56,831 bases of DNA from UBA2330 sp035443185 (GCA_035443185.1 DAORRV010000011.1:1-56831), one strand, 5' to 3'; counted from the stretch's first letter, positions 8,511-17,801 are shown. Notes: generated by a model not told the origin, from the sequence alone. Numbers and translations are program-made.

Positions 8511-8954
8511 TTATCTTGTAATTAAAAAAGATTCCCTCGTCAGAAACCATTTATTATTGATCTGAACAAAGGTCATTGGAATGGTAAGCCCTCCGCCAAT
8601 ATATTTCATAACATTACTACTTTTGCTGTAGATCGGTTCTATGTTTTTTGCAAGCTGAAGCGAAACGAACAATTCGGTTTGTCTGGAAATATCCATGAGA
8701 GTTACAGCCTCATTAATTCCACCAATATCTGAAATATATCCGGGATCAACATAATTCTGCATGAACATTACATAATTTGCGTCATCAAGTGTATTTTGCA
8801 TTTCCTGCATCTGATTGTTCAGTTCAGCTTTGAATACTAAAATACTTGAAGTTGTATCTGAAGAAGATCCTCCGCATCCTGAAAAGATAATAGTTGATAA
8901 TATAAATGAAGGAACAAACACTAAAGTGAAAAAATTAATTTTTATGTTTTTCAT
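8511..8954 (-). CDS. Small lipoprotein, paralog of the upstream gene
   Basis: This 147-residue protein has a basic start, a hydrophobic segment and a lipobox-like FSGC near residue 27, so it is a predicted lipoprotein. The mature part begins with a Ser-rich linker, then a helical segment with YVDPGYIS and a C-terminal NNKWFLTRES. It is clearly paralogous to the gene at 8993-9427 (shared YVDPGYIS, GG, FVQINNKWFL/FRQVNNKWYL). No family is recognised and the function is unknown. The C-terminal 'NNKW.L' resembles the last strand of small NTF2-like or DUF-type domains. Confidence 0.75.
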   Translation of the reverse strand: MKNIKINFFTLVFVPSFILSTIIFSGCGGSSSDTTSSILVFKAELNNQMQEMQNTLDDANYVMFMQNYVDPGYISDIGGINEAVTLMDISRQTELFVSLQLAKNIEPIYSKSSNVMKYIGGGLTIPMTFVQINNKWFLTRESFLITR

Positions 8955-8992
8955 AGAGTCAGTTGGTTAAATTTTGGATATGACAAAAATAT

Positions 8993-9427
8993 TTAATTAT
9001 ACTCCAGCCAGTCCCCGGTCAGATACCATTTGTTATTCACCTGTCTGAACATAACAGCAACAGGCAATGCCCCTCCGGAATATGTCATTACAGTACCTTT
9101 ACTGTTTGAGACCGGATCGATATTTTGTGCTGCTTTCAAAGCTGCAAAGATCTGTCTTTGCTTTTCATTGTTAAACGAAAGCACAACCTGATCTAATCCC
9201 CCGGCTTTTGAGATATAACCGGGATCTACATATTCCTGAATGAACTGAGAATAATGAGCACCATTCAGAACATTGATCATAGTCTGAAGCTGCGAATTAA
9301 GTTTTGTTCTGTTGTTACTGAATTCAGGAGTATATCCGCTGCAGTTGTAAAAAGTAAATGAAGTTAATATTAGAAATGAAATAAGAATTAACTTCAAATA
9401 AGTAAATTTTATGATTTCCATTATCAA
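8993..9427 (-). CDS. Small lipoprotein-like protein, paralog of the downstream gene
   Basis: This 144-residue protein has a hydrophobic N-terminus ending at a cysteine (FYNC), an atypical but plausible lipobox. The mature region repeats the plan of the 8511-8954 product: a helix with QEYVDPGYIS, a glycine-rich segment (TYSGGALP) and a terminal VNNKWYLTGDW. The two genes are 38 nt apart on the same strand and look like a tandem duplication. An alternative start is the ATG two codons downstream. Function is unknown. Confidence 0.72.
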   Translation of the reverse strand: MIMEIIKFTYLKLILISFLILTSFTFYNCSGYTPEFSNNRTKLNSQLQTMINVLNGAHYSQFIQEYVDPGYISKAGGLDQVVLSFNNEKQRQIFAALKAAQNIDPVSNSKGTVMTYSGGALPVAVMFRQVNNKWYLTGDWLEYN

Positions 9428-9496
9428 AATATTTTTAGTTATGGAAAATTAAACATAAAAATATTTTGATTCAAGTTACAGGATTTTTTAATGCAT

Positions 9497-9530
9497 AAAA
9501 AAAACACCACTTTAATTTAAAGTGGTGTTT
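9497..9530 (-). terminator. Terminator of the M61 peptidase gene
   Basis: On the minus strand the inverted repeat aacaccacttta/taaagtggtgtt (9503-9528) is followed by a run of seven to eight T residues. It lies about 22 nt beyond the stop of the gene at 9552. Confidence 0.8.
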
Positions 9531-9551
9531 ATATTTTATGGAAGAATTAAT

Positions 9552-11420
9552 TTATTTACCATACCATGCAGACATTAATTTTTTCTGTTCATCTGTAGGT
9601 GTTTTAGAAATTGAAATTGTATAGTCATAAGAAGTTTTTGTATCTTTAATTACTGCGCTTAATTTTACTTTGCTTTCTTTTCCGGCTGAATCATATCTTG
9701 CAACTTCTATTTCCATTTTATCACCGGTTTTAATACTGTTGCCTGCAGATCCGAAAGCATCCTGAATATTCATAAATGAAACAGGTGTACCGTTAAGAGT
9801 TAAAAGTTCATCACCAGCCTGAACACCCATGTCTTTTAGAAATTCACTTTTGCTGTTATCTACACTTACAATTTTTAATCTGTAATTTTTCTGATTGAAA
9901 CCCATTTGCAAACCACCTGCCATTGAAATTGATTCATAAGAATCTGCTTTAATATCCAGACCTAATTTTCCCAGATAGACATCATAAGGAATTCTTTCTG
10001 AGCCGCTGACATAAGTATCTAAAAATGCTCTTACAGTCGGATTAGTAAATGCTTCAATATCATTAAAAAGATCTTCATCTTTAAAAGATCTATCTTTACC
10101 GTATTGTTCAAGAAGTTTATTTATCACATCCTGATAACCCATTTCACCGCCGGTAGATTCTCTTATTACAATATCCAGACAAAGCCCAATCAGCGCACCC
10201 TTCTGATATACATTTAAATACTGATCTTCATAAATATCAAGTGCACCTTTACTCATTACAGTAAAAGGCAGAGAATCATTAAATTTCATTGAGCTGTTAA
10301 TTTTACCTTCTAAGCCGGATAAATATTCTTTCATATCTAACAATCCTTCTCTAAGCTGAATATAATCGGCAAAATATTCTGTGGTGCCTTCATAAAGCCA
10401 GAGATGCTCACTCATTATAGGATTATTAAAATCAAAGTTTCCAATTTCCTCTGAATGTAGATTAAGCGGAGTTACAGTATGATAATATTCGTGAGCATTA
10501 GTTGAATTCAATTGTTTGAGGACATATGGAACGGCTTGTTTTTGAACATCAGGAAAATGATAGAATGAAGAAAGGTTGTGCTCAAGTGCACCGTAACTTC
10601 CTGAAGTACCTTCTGAAGAAAAATTATAAATGAAAGTATATTTATCTGAAGGCAGCTTACCGCCGAGATGTTTTCTAATCGCAATAATTAGATTCTTAAT
10701 ATCTTTTTCCAGATCTTTTGAGGAAATAGTTTTACTTTCCGAATACACCGAGATCATTATATTAGCTTCATCAAAATTTATAGATGTAGTATCAGGCTTA
10801 GTGTACATTATAGGATTATCAACGAGAAACTGATAGTTCGGAGATGTAAATGAATCTTCGCTACTACCTCTGCTTAGCGCAGTCATACTTGAAGATCCAT
10901 AAAATCCTTCGGGCTTATAGAAAGTAAGTTGATATTCATTTCCAAGATATCCGTCAAAATATCCGAAGAAGCCCTGATTATTAAATATGAATTGATTCCC
11001 TTCGTTGATATTTGTTCCGACCGGTTCAAAGACAGTAACTTCCTGAATTGTATCATCAAATGTGTCATCTACTCTGTAAGAAATTTTATACAATTTATCT
11101 GCTTCGGAAATACTCCAGGTATTAGCATCACCTTTATTAACAGAAAGATTATTTCCGGATTCATCTACTGCTTTGAAGTCTGAGATGTAATTTCCAAAAT
11201 TATAAACTTTATATGTACCGGGCACCATTGCAGGAAATTTATAAGAAATTTCAGATTCAGTGAATTTCGGAGTGATCAGCTCAATTGTAATCTTATCATC
11301 TACGACCTTATTCAAATCTATAAAAAATTTATAGGTATTGTCCTGAGTAGTTTGATTAGACTGAGCGGAAAGAGATGAGTAAAAAATTGTTATAAAAAAC
11401 AGTATTAATATTGATCGCAT
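9552..11420 (-). CDS. M61-family metallopeptidase with PDZ domain
   Basis: This 622-residue exported aminopeptidase-type enzyme has a signal peptide of about 19 residues (ending SLSAQ). An N-terminal beta domain runs to about residue 210. The zinc site HEYYH is at 310-314, followed by WLYEGTTEYFADY (341-353), which provides the third ligand glutamate. A PDZ domain lies at about 480-575 (VQAGDELLTLNGTPVSF). This order is that of glycyl aminopeptidase-like M61 enzymes. The HEYYH variant replaces the more usual HEFFH but keeps all metal ligands. It probably acts in the periplasm on peptides or small proteins. No Por tail is present. Confidence 0.88.
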   Translation of the reverse strand: MRSILILFFITIFYSSLSAQSNQTTQDNTYKFFIDLNKVVDDKITIELITPKFTESEISYKFPAMVPGTYKVYNFGNYISDFKAVDESGNNLSVNKGDANTWSISEADKLYKISYRVDDTFDDTIQEVTVFEPVGTNINEGNQFIFNNQGFFGYFDGYLGNEYQLTFYKPEGFYGSSSMTALSRGSSEDSFTSPNYQFLVDNPIMYTKPDTTSINFDEANIMISVYSESKTISSKDLEKDIKNLIIAIRKHLGGKLPSDKYTFIYNFSSEGTSGSYGALEHNLSSFYHFPDVQKQAVPYVLKQLNSTNAHEYYHTVTPLNLHSEEIGNFDFNNPIMSEHLWLYEGTTEYFADYIQLREGLLDMKEYLSGLEGKINSSMKFNDSLPFTVMSKGALDIYEDQYLNVYQKGALIGLCLDIVIRESTGGEMGYQDVINKLLEQYGKDRSFKDEDLFNDIEAFTNPTVRAFLDTYVSGSERIPYDVYLGKLGLDIKADSYESISMAGGLQMGFNQKNYRLKIVSVDNSKSEFLKDMGVQAGDELLTLNGTPVSFMNIQDAFGSAGNSIKTGDKMEIEVARYDSAGKESKVKLSAVIKDTKTSYDYTISISKTPTDEQKKLMSAWYGK

Positions 11421-11575
11421 AAATATAATTTTAAATTAAGTGTTAATAAGTTATGAAAATTACGTGTGACTTTAAAGTTTGTTGCCAATGATATATTAAA
11501 TGCAGAAGATATCTAATATTGGTACTGATTTGATTTCAATAGATATTATAACATAAAATGAATTAACCGGATTGT

Positions 11576-11618
11576 GGTATTGATGGTATTGATAATATTG
11601 ATAATATTGATAATTATT
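11576..11618. repeat. 9-bp tandem repeat (attgataat)
   Basis: About four units of tattgataa/attgataat lie upstream of the M61 gene and just past the stop of the adenine deaminase gene. The rest of the 210-nt spacer shows no other structure. Confidence 0.7.
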
Positions 11619-11631
11619 TGAATGATCAGAG

Positions 11632-13272
11632 TTAAATAATTTTAAGATCTACAAATTCAAACTTTTTTCCATCGAACAATCCTTTATCGCTAAGTTTAAG
11701 CTGCGGGATGACGAGCAATGCCATAAATGACAAAGTCATAAACGGAGCATGCAGTTTAGTGCCAAGTTCTTTTGCAAGTTTATCAAGCTTCGAATATTTT
11801 CCGGCAACTTCATATCCGTCGTCGGCCGACATGATACCTGCTACAGGCAATGCGAGTGAATCTGTCTTTCCATTCACTGAAACAGAAACGCCTCCTTTAT
11901 TTTCGATGATCGCATTAACAGCATTACAAATGTCAGTATCATTAGTTCCGACAGCAATAATATTATGTGAATCATGAGCGACACATGATGCTATGGCACC
12001 GTCTTTCAATCCAAAATTTTTAATGAATGCTACTGAAGGTTTTCCCGAAAGATATCTCTCTACTACAGTGATTTTCAAAATATCGTTCTCAATATCCGGC
12101 AAAAGATTTCCATCTGCAGATTTAAGTGGAGCATGAATTTCATTTGTAATAAGCTGACCTTCAAGTGCTTCAATAACTCGGATCATCTGATTGTCATCAC
12201 CTTTAATTTCAAAATCACAGATATTTTTTTTATCAGTATTAAAATTATTCACAACTGATTCGACTATACGTGGAATAAGACTTTTTCCATTTTCAGCGAC
12301 AAGTTCTCCGTCTATATATGTCTTTATTACTTTAAATTCATTCAGATCCTTTACTTCAATAAAATCAGCCGGGTCGCCGGCTCTCAATAATCCTGTGTTC
12401 AAATTATAATGAGTTACCGGATTAAATGTAGCACATCTGATGACATCAAATACATCATACCCTTTATCGACAGCTCTTGCAGCAACTCTGTCCATCATTC
12501 CAAGAATCAGATCGTCCGGATGTTTGTCATCACTGCAAAACATGACCATATCAGGAAAATCTTTTATAATCGGATGAAGGGCTTCGAAATTTTTTGCAGC
12601 CGAACCTTCACGGATAATTATCTTCATACCGTATCTGAGTTTGTCTAAAGCTTCATCCAAAGTAAAGCATTCATGATCAGTAGAAATGCCTGCCGAAATA
12701 TATTTTTCTGCATCCATGCCTCTGAGTCCCGGAGCATGACCATCTATAGGTTTCCCAAACTCTTTAGCAATTTTAATTTTTTCCATGACCATATCATCAT
12801 CAAACAGTACTCCCGGATAATTCATCATTTCACTGAGATAGTGGAGACCATCTTTCTCGAAAAGCTCTCTGATATCATCGGCAGTAATCTCAGCACCGGC
12901 AGTTTCAAAAGAAGTTGCAGGCACACAGGAAGATGCACCGAAATAAAATTTGAACGGCACTTTATTCCCGTTATTTATCATATACCTGATACCGTCTACT
13001 CCGAGCACGTTTCCGATCTCATGCGGGTCAGAAACCGTTGAAACGGTTCCATGAGTCACCGCTATCCTCGCAAATTCAGACGGTATCAGCATCGAACTCT
13101 CCACATGCACATGGGCATCCACAAAACCCGGCATCAGAAATGTATCATATGTATTACTGTCCTCTTCTATTGAAAAGATCTTACCGTCCTTCACTGTGAC
13201 ACTTCCCGGAAAGATCCGTCTCTCGAATATATCTACTATGTTTCCTTTTACTGTGAAATTTTTTTCTGACAT
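11632..13272 (-). CDS. ade: Adenine deaminase
   Basis: This 546-residue cytosolic enzyme of the amidohydrolase superfamily converts adenine to hypoxanthine in purine salvage (EC 3.5.4.2). Seen in sequence: the metal motif GFVDAHVHVESS near residue 48, THGTVSTVSDPHE, DGHAPGLRG, STDHECFT, MFCSDDKHPDD with the active-site Asp, and the family-specific C-terminal ACVAHDSHNI and GTNDTDI motifs. Length matches bacterial Ade. It is followed after 6 nt by the upstream DinB gene on the same strand, so the two may share a transcript. Confidence 0.94.
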   Translation of the reverse strand: MSEKNFTVKGNIVDIFERRIFPGSVTVKDGKIFSIEEDSNTYDTFLMPGFVDAHVHVESSMLIPSEFARIAVTHGTVSTVSDPHEIGNVLGVDGIRYMINNGNKVPFKFYFGASSCVPATSFETAGAEITADDIRELFEKDGLHYLSEMMNYPGVLFDDDMVMEKIKIAKEFGKPIDGHAPGLRGMDAEKYISAGISTDHECFTLDEALDKLRYGMKIIIREGSAAKNFEALHPIIKDFPDMVMFCSDDKHPDDLILGMMDRVAARAVDKGYDVFDVIRCATFNPVTHYNLNTGLLRAGDPADFIEVKDLNEFKVIKTYIDGELVAENGKSLIPRIVESVVNNFNTDKKNICDFEIKGDDNQMIRVIEALEGQLITNEIHAPLKSADGNLLPDIENDILKITVVERYLSGKPSVAFIKNFGLKDGAIASCVAHDSHNIIAVGTNDTDICNAVNAIIENKGGVSVSVNGKTDSLALPVAGIMSADDGYEVAGKYSKLDKLAKELGTKLHAPFMTLSFMALLVIPQLKLSDKGLFDGKKFEFVDLKII

Positions 13273-13278
13273 AAAAAT

Positions 13279-13740
13279 TTATTTTTTAATATTTCTGATG
13301 TAATGTATGTAATCGGTATATGGAAATTCTTCGCCCTCTGATTTTAAAAGTGAAATGATCTGCCCTCTGTGATATCCGGAATGATGACTCAGATGTATTA
13401 AAATATCTTTTAAAGCCGTAGTGAATTTTTCTCCTTTGGAATTTTCGTATGTAATAATTTTTTCAAGATCAACATCCTTCTGTTCATTCAGAAAATTCAA
13501 TATGTTGTCTATCGAAACCGTGTGCCTGACAATCAGCTCATCTTTTTTATACAACTGCCATACCTCTGTGTCAGGTATAGTATTGTTTATTCTGCTCAGC
13601 CAGACGATCTGAGCGTTTATAATATGTGACATCAGACTTAAAACTTTTTCGGAGGGAGAGTTTGTTTTTTCAATAGCTTTTATAATTTCCGTGTTAGCCC
13701 ATTTTTCATAATTGAATATTTCAGTGATCTGTTGTGTCAT
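13279..13740 (-). CDS. DinB-family metal-binding protein
   Basis: This 153-residue four-helix protein has the metal triad of the DinB/YfiT superfamily: His39 in MSHIINAQ and the pair in HHSGYH (His120 and His124). NYEKWAN near the N-terminus is the typical opening motif. Members include thiol-dependent transferases; since this genome encodes BshA for bacillithiol, a bacillithiol-linked transferase role is possible but only inferred. It lies directly upstream of ade (6-nt gap). Confidence 0.85.
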   Translation of the reverse strand: MTQQITEIFNYEKWANTEIIKAIEKTNSPSEKVLSLMSHIINAQIVWLSRINNTIPDTEVWQLYKKDELIVRHTVSIDNILNFLNEQKDVDLEKIITYENSKGEKFTTALKDILIHLSHHSGYHRGQIISLLKSEGEEFPYTDYIHYIRNIKK

Positions 13741-13854
13741 AAAAATTTTTTGTAAAGCTATTTATTACAATAATTTTTTACAATTCAATTTGAAATTGAA
13801 GCATATAATATTATTCTGTGTACTTAAAGAAAAGAAACTTAACTCAAAAAATAT

Positions 13855-13862
13855 TATCTTTG
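13855..13862 (+). promoter_or_regulatory. Bacteroidetes-type -7 box (TATCTTTG)
   Basis: TATCTTTG is a perfect match to TAnnTTTG and lies 15 nt before the ATG of the gene at 13878. A clear -33 TTTG is not seen at the expected distance. Confidence 0.5.
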
Positions 13863-13877
13863 TAAAAAAAAAACCGA

Positions 13878-15338
13878 ATGAAAATTTTATTCTCACTTTT
13901 ATTAATGTTAATTTCCTTTAATGTTGCATTGCCGCAAGGCTGGTTCACACAAAACAACGGATCATCAAACACCATCACCGAAATATATTTTGTAAATGAA
14001 AACACCGGCTGGCTGTGCGGTTCAGGAGGGATGCTTATGAATACTACTAACGGCGGTACGAACTGGACAGCGCAAACTTCAAATACATTTGAAACCCTGT
14101 GGGCACTATATTTTACCAATGAAAATAACGGATGGGCAACAGGAGATAACGGAATTATACTTACCACCACCAACGGCGGTACGAACTGGATCGCACGAAC
14201 CAGTGGAACGTTCTCTGCTCTCTGGTATGTACATTTTGTAAATGTAAACACAGGTTGGATTTCAGGAAGCAACGGTGAAATTCTTAAATCCACTAACGGC
14301 GGTGCAAACTGGACAGCACAAACTAGCGGCACAGCACAGATATTATATTCAGTATTCTTTATAAATGATCAGACCGGCTGGGTGACAGGTAACGGCGGCG
14401 TGATCAGGAAAACTGTAAACGGCGGCACGAACTGGACTGCACAGACCAGCGGAACGGGTACGCTGCTTCACTGTGTAAATTTTACTGACGGGAATAACGG
14501 ATGGATAACAGGGTTTAATGGCATTATACTCCATACGACTAATAGCGGCACGAACTGGAATTTTCAGACTTCGGGAACAGGTGTCTTTATCCGCTCAATT
14601 GATTTTGTAAATTCAACTACAGGTTTTGCTGCAGGTGATAATGGTACTTTAATTGCGACTACAAATGCCGGATTGAACTGGCAGTCACAAAACAGTAATG
14701 CTGTAAATCATTTTTATTCACTTGTGGCACTTGATCCGTTGACTGCCTGGGCTACAGGTGAGAACGGTTTAATCAGGAAAACTATTACCGGTGGAAATAT
14801 TCTGAGACAACTTGACCTGACTATGCTCATTGAAGGATTTTATAATGAAGGGAATAATCGTATGACACCGGATACAATATCGGTTCTGATAAAAAATTCA
14901 TCCACTCCTTATAATACAATCGATTCACAAAAAGCCAAAACTGATTCTATTGGAAATACTTCTTTGAATTTTCAGAATGCTGTCAACGGTGTAAGTTATT
15001 ATATTACTCTTAAACACAGAAATTCACTTGAGACCTGGAGTTCTGTATCAGTTATGTTTATTTCCAATGACCTCGATTATGATTTTACATTGACTGATAC
15101 AAATGCTTTTGGAAATAATATGACATTAAGAGGCAGCCGTTGGGCTGTTTATTCAGGTGATGCAAATCAGGACGGAACTGTCGATCTTGCAGACCTGAGT
15201 CTGATAGATAATGATGCTGCTAATTTTCAAACCGGTTATATAACAACTGATATAAACGGTGACGGGCTTGCTGATATTTCTGATCTTGGTATCACGGATA
15301 ATAATTCGTTTAATTTTGTGAGTGCAGTTAGACCATAA
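13878..15338 (+). CDS. Secreted Ycf48-like repeat protein with dockerin-like C-terminal module
   Basis: This 486-residue protein has a signal peptide of about 19 residues (ending ALPQ). Six to seven repeats of about 43 residues follow, each with FVNENTGW.CGSGG and TNGGTNWTAQTS, the pattern of Ycf48/HCF136 beta-propellers. Residues 312-486 form a separate C-terminal module: a beta domain (IEGFYNE, HRNSLETWSSV, AFGNN) and two Ca2+-loop motifs (GDANQDGTVDLADL and TDINGDGLADISDL). The same module ends the alpha/beta hydrolase at 46355-47797. There is no FQNYPNP sorting tail. The protein is probably extracellular; its target is unknown. Confidence 0.85.
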   Translation: MKILFSLLLMLISFNVALPQGWFTQNNGSSNTITEIYFVNENTGWLCGSGGMLMNTTNGGTNWTAQTSNTFETLWALYFTNENNGWATGDNGIILTTTNGGTNWIARTSGTFSALWYVHFVNVNTGWISGSNGEILKSTNGGANWTAQTSGTAQILYSVFFINDQTGWVTGNGGVIRKTVNGGTNWTAQTSGTGTLLHCVNFTDGNNGWITGFNGIILHTTNSGTNWNFQTSGTGVFIRSIDFVNSTTGFAAGDNGTLIATTNAGLNWQSQNSNAVNHFYSLVALDPLTAWATGENGLIRKTITGGNILRQLDLTMLIEGFYNEGNNRMTPDTISVLIKNSSTPYNTIDSQKAKTDSIGNTSLNFQNAVNGVSYYITLKHRNSLETWSSVSVMFISNDLDYDFTLTDTNAFGNNMTLRGSRWAVYSGDANQDGTVDLADLSLIDNDAANFQTGYITTDINGDGLADISDLGITDNNSFNFVSAVRP

Positions 15339-15472
15339 ATTAATGTACAATGTACAATTTACATTGTTCTATGTGAGAAATGTTATATAAGTCTTGGGTT
15401 GAAGTTTTCAAAATCAATTTTTCTAACTATAAAAATGATACTATTGTAAATTACAAAAACTTTAATTACAAA

Positions 15473-15497
15473 AAATTCAAAATTCAAAATTCAAATT
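15473..15497. repeat. 8-bp tandem repeat (aaaattca)
   Basis: Three units of aaattcaa lie in the spacer between the Ycf48-like gene and the SRPBCC gene, next to other aattaca-like units. Confidence 0.6.
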
Positions 15498-15511
15498 ATT
15501 TAAAATTTTGA

Positions 15512-15979
15512 TTAAAGATCTTCCTTCTTCATATAATCAAAAGCACCTTTCCTTAAATTAACTCCATACTCAAGATATGCTTTCAGACATGCGAGAAAAT
15601 TTGCCCAGCCTTCTGTATTTCTCTTAAGCCATTTAATACCTTCCTCATTATTTTCCCTGCTTCGCTCTGTAATAGAAACAAGTGTTGCATTTTTTTCTTT
15701 TGGAGTAAGTGTAATTTCGACAAATAATTCTGTCCCGTCAGGATCATCCCAGTAATATGAAATATATTTATCCTTTTCTATTTTGCCAACTCTGACAGGT
15801 ACGTCCATATCAAATTCAGGAAAGCGCCAGTTGAGATTTTTTCCTTCTTCCATTCTGCCGCTGCTTTCTGAAATAAAATAATTTGACATTTTTTCAGGAT
15901 CTGCGATTGCCTCAAATACTTCAGCGGCAGGTTTAAGTATCTGAATCGCTGCTTTGATCTCAAGTTTTTGGTTGTTCAT
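15512..15979 (-). CDS. SRPBCC / AHSA1-like domain protein
   Basis: This 155-residue protein fits the START-like SRPBCC fold: an opening beta strand (KAAIQILKPAAEVFEAIADP), central strands (YISYYWDDPDG, TLVSITERS) and a long C-terminal helix with GWANFLACLKAYLEYG. This is the layout of AHA1-domain bacterial proteins that bind hydrophobic ligands. The first residues fit an ATG start with no leader. Function is not known. It lies 196 nt from the sigma factor gene on the same strand. Confidence 0.85.
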   Translation of the reverse strand: MNNQKLEIKAAIQILKPAAEVFEAIADPEKMSNYFISESSGRMEEGKNLNWRFPEFDMDVPVRVGKIEKDKYISYYWDDPDGTELFVEITLTPKEKNATLVSITERSRENNEEGIKWLKRNTEGWANFLACLKAYLEYGVNLRKGAFDYMKKEDL

Positions 15980-16175
15980 TAATTTTGATTAAATTTTCTA
16001 AATACTTTCATTAGTGAAAGCATGACATATTTTTTAAATCCATTAATTTAAAATTTTCAGGTGTAGATATCTTTTAAAATAAAATTACAAATCACTTAAG
16101 TCACATTCAAGCTAAGTGTAACTCTTTTTTTATATTTAGAAACTAAGGGTCTTATAGACTGGGTTTATAACTGAT

Positions 16176-17081
16176 TCAGTTAAAATTAAATATTCTTTTA
16201 AAATCTTTGTTTGACAAAATCTCATTCACTGAATTGACAAAATCCGGAGAATCCTGAAACGGATGCTCCCGAAAAAGTTTGGTTGCCTTTTTTTCAAAAA
16301 GATCATCTATATCTTCTTTCCTTTTTTCTGAAACCATTTCAATACTGTGAATTCTTTGGCGTGTGAATAAAAGTTTCTCAGGATTTACATGACCTGCATC
16401 AATCATGAGTTTCGTTTTTTTATTACAATGACACGGATTATTTTTATCCATAAGTCCGCATTTATTGCTCATGAAGTTTGACATGTCTTTTCTGGCACGT
16501 GAAAGCTTTTGTCTGAAATTATCACTGCTAATATCCAGTATCTCCGAACCCGTGCTGTCATTGACTCCCAACATACTTCCAAGAATAAAAACCAAACGCT
16601 GCTCACGGTCAAGACAAAGCAGCATCGCATTCATGCAGCCGATCTTTGTTTCCTCAATTAAAAGATTTACATCGACTGGAACACTTTCTTTGTCAGGAAG
16701 GTCAGTATCCGGCGAACGAATGATCTGTTCACCATACACTTTGAATGATGTATATTCAAATTCTTTTTTCCTCTTCCGCATATTTATCACATGATTTGCA
16801 ACTATCCTGTAAGCCCAGGTCCTGAAAGCACTATCGCCTCTGAATGTAGAAAGTTTTGTAATGATCTTAATAAGAGTTTCCTGTGTAACATCCTCGGCAT
16901 CCACGGGATCCCAGACCATTTTCAAAGCAATGTTATAAATCCATGCCTGATGACGTTTGATCAGAAGTTCAAGACTTTTTTTATCTCCTGTCAATGCATC
17001 GCTGACCAACTGATTGTCTTCTGTTACATCTGACTTTGATGTGTCTGTATTTATTTTAATTTCTTTAAACGGATTATACAT
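16176..17081 (-). CDS. ECF-type RNA polymerase sigma factor with Cys-containing C-terminal extension
   Basis: This 301-residue protein has sigma region 2 at residues 25-100 (KRHQAWIYNIALKM, DAEDVTQETLIKI, FRTWAYRIVANHV) and region 4 at about 160-200 (DREQRLVFIL, RQKLSRARKDM). Both define an ECF sigma factor. About 100 residues follow region 4, far longer than usual, starting with KCGLMDKNNPCHCNKK, which could bind a metal or sense thiol state. No anti-sigma gene is adjacent, so control may be internal through this extension; that is inference. Its targets are unknown. Confidence 0.88.
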   Translation of the reverse strand: MYNPFKEIKINTDTSKSDVTEDNQLVSDALTGDKKSLELLIKRHQAWIYNIALKMVWDPVDAEDVTQETLIKIITKLSTFRGDSAFRTWAYRIVANHVINMRKRKKEFEYTSFKVYGEQIIRSPDTDLPDKESVPVDVNLLIEETKIGCMNAMLLCLDREQRLVFILGSMLGVNDSTGSEILDISSDNFRQKLSRARKDMSNFMSNKCGLMDKNNPCHCNKKTKLMIDAGHVNPEKLLFTRQRIHSIEMVSEKRKEDIDDLFEKKATKLFREHPFQDSPDFVNSVNEILSNKDFKRIFNFN

Positions 17082-17419
17082 GTCAGTTTCTTTTTTTATT
17101 TAATTTAATAAAATTCATTTTAATATTTAGACATGTTTTTTATTGATGTGTGACAAAATAATTTTCAATGATCAATGTTCAAATTATAATTTAAAATGTT
17201 CAATGTTAAATGTTTTGAATTAGAATCCAATAAATTTCTTCTGAAAACCATTTATATGGGATATACAACTTTACTTTTGCTGTAATTTGTCAGGTTATAG
17301 CTTTACATATATTTATTATTTAAAAAAGATTATTTTAAAATGAATTAATAAGCAAATAAATTTAAATTGAATAAAAGAAAATATTTTCAAACATTAATAT
17401 TAAACTAAATAAAACTATT
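17082..17419. other. Non-coding spacer, 338 nt
   Basis: This divergent AT-rich region lies between the sigma factor (-) and the DUF2007 gene (+). It contains a degenerate short repeat at about 17165-17215 (caatgttcaaatt, aaatgttcaatgtt) like that next to the scaffold gap. No convincing promoter boxes, hairpins or ORFs are seen. Confidence 0.6.
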
Positions 17420-17686
17420 ATGGATAATGCACAACAAGAAAAGGAAAATCATGAAAAATTAGTCACTGTTTATGAGACCGGCAATGAAGCTGTGGTCGCA
17501 GTGATAAAATCTGTACTCGACGAAGCTGGAATTAGATATCTCGCAAAAGGCGAAGGCGTCCAGGATCTTTTTGGAGTTGGAATACTGGGAACAGGATTTA
17601 ATCCTATTACAGGACCTGTTCAATTCAGAGTAATGCCGGAAGATCAGGAATATGCAACTGAATTACTCAAAGATATAGACGGTTGA
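17420..17686 (+). CDS. DUF2007 domain protein
   Basis: This 88-residue protein begins with a charged segment, then has the DUF2007 core: LVTVYETGNEAVVAVIKSVL, a central GxG-rich stretch and FRVMPEDQEYATELLKD. The domain is thought to act in signalling or ligand binding; nothing specific is known. It is followed 115 nt later by a small membrane protein gene on the same strand. Confidence 0.82.
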   Translation: MDNAQQEKENHEKLVTVYETGNEAVVAVIKSVLDEAGIRYLAKGEGVQDLFGVGILGTGFNPITGPVQFRVMPEDQEYATELLKDIDG

Positions 17687-17801
17687 TATTTTTCTTAAGT
17701 ATCAACATATAAAATTATTTGAATATTACCATAATGATCAATATAATTTTTTGATCATGTCTGAATATTTTTAAATTGATAAATTATTTTAATAAATTTT
17801 T

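Noticed and set aside
12673..13041. 122-codon plus-strand ORF opposite ade
   Set aside because: It lies entirely within the well-conserved adenine deaminase gene on the other strand; its translation has no recognisable features.
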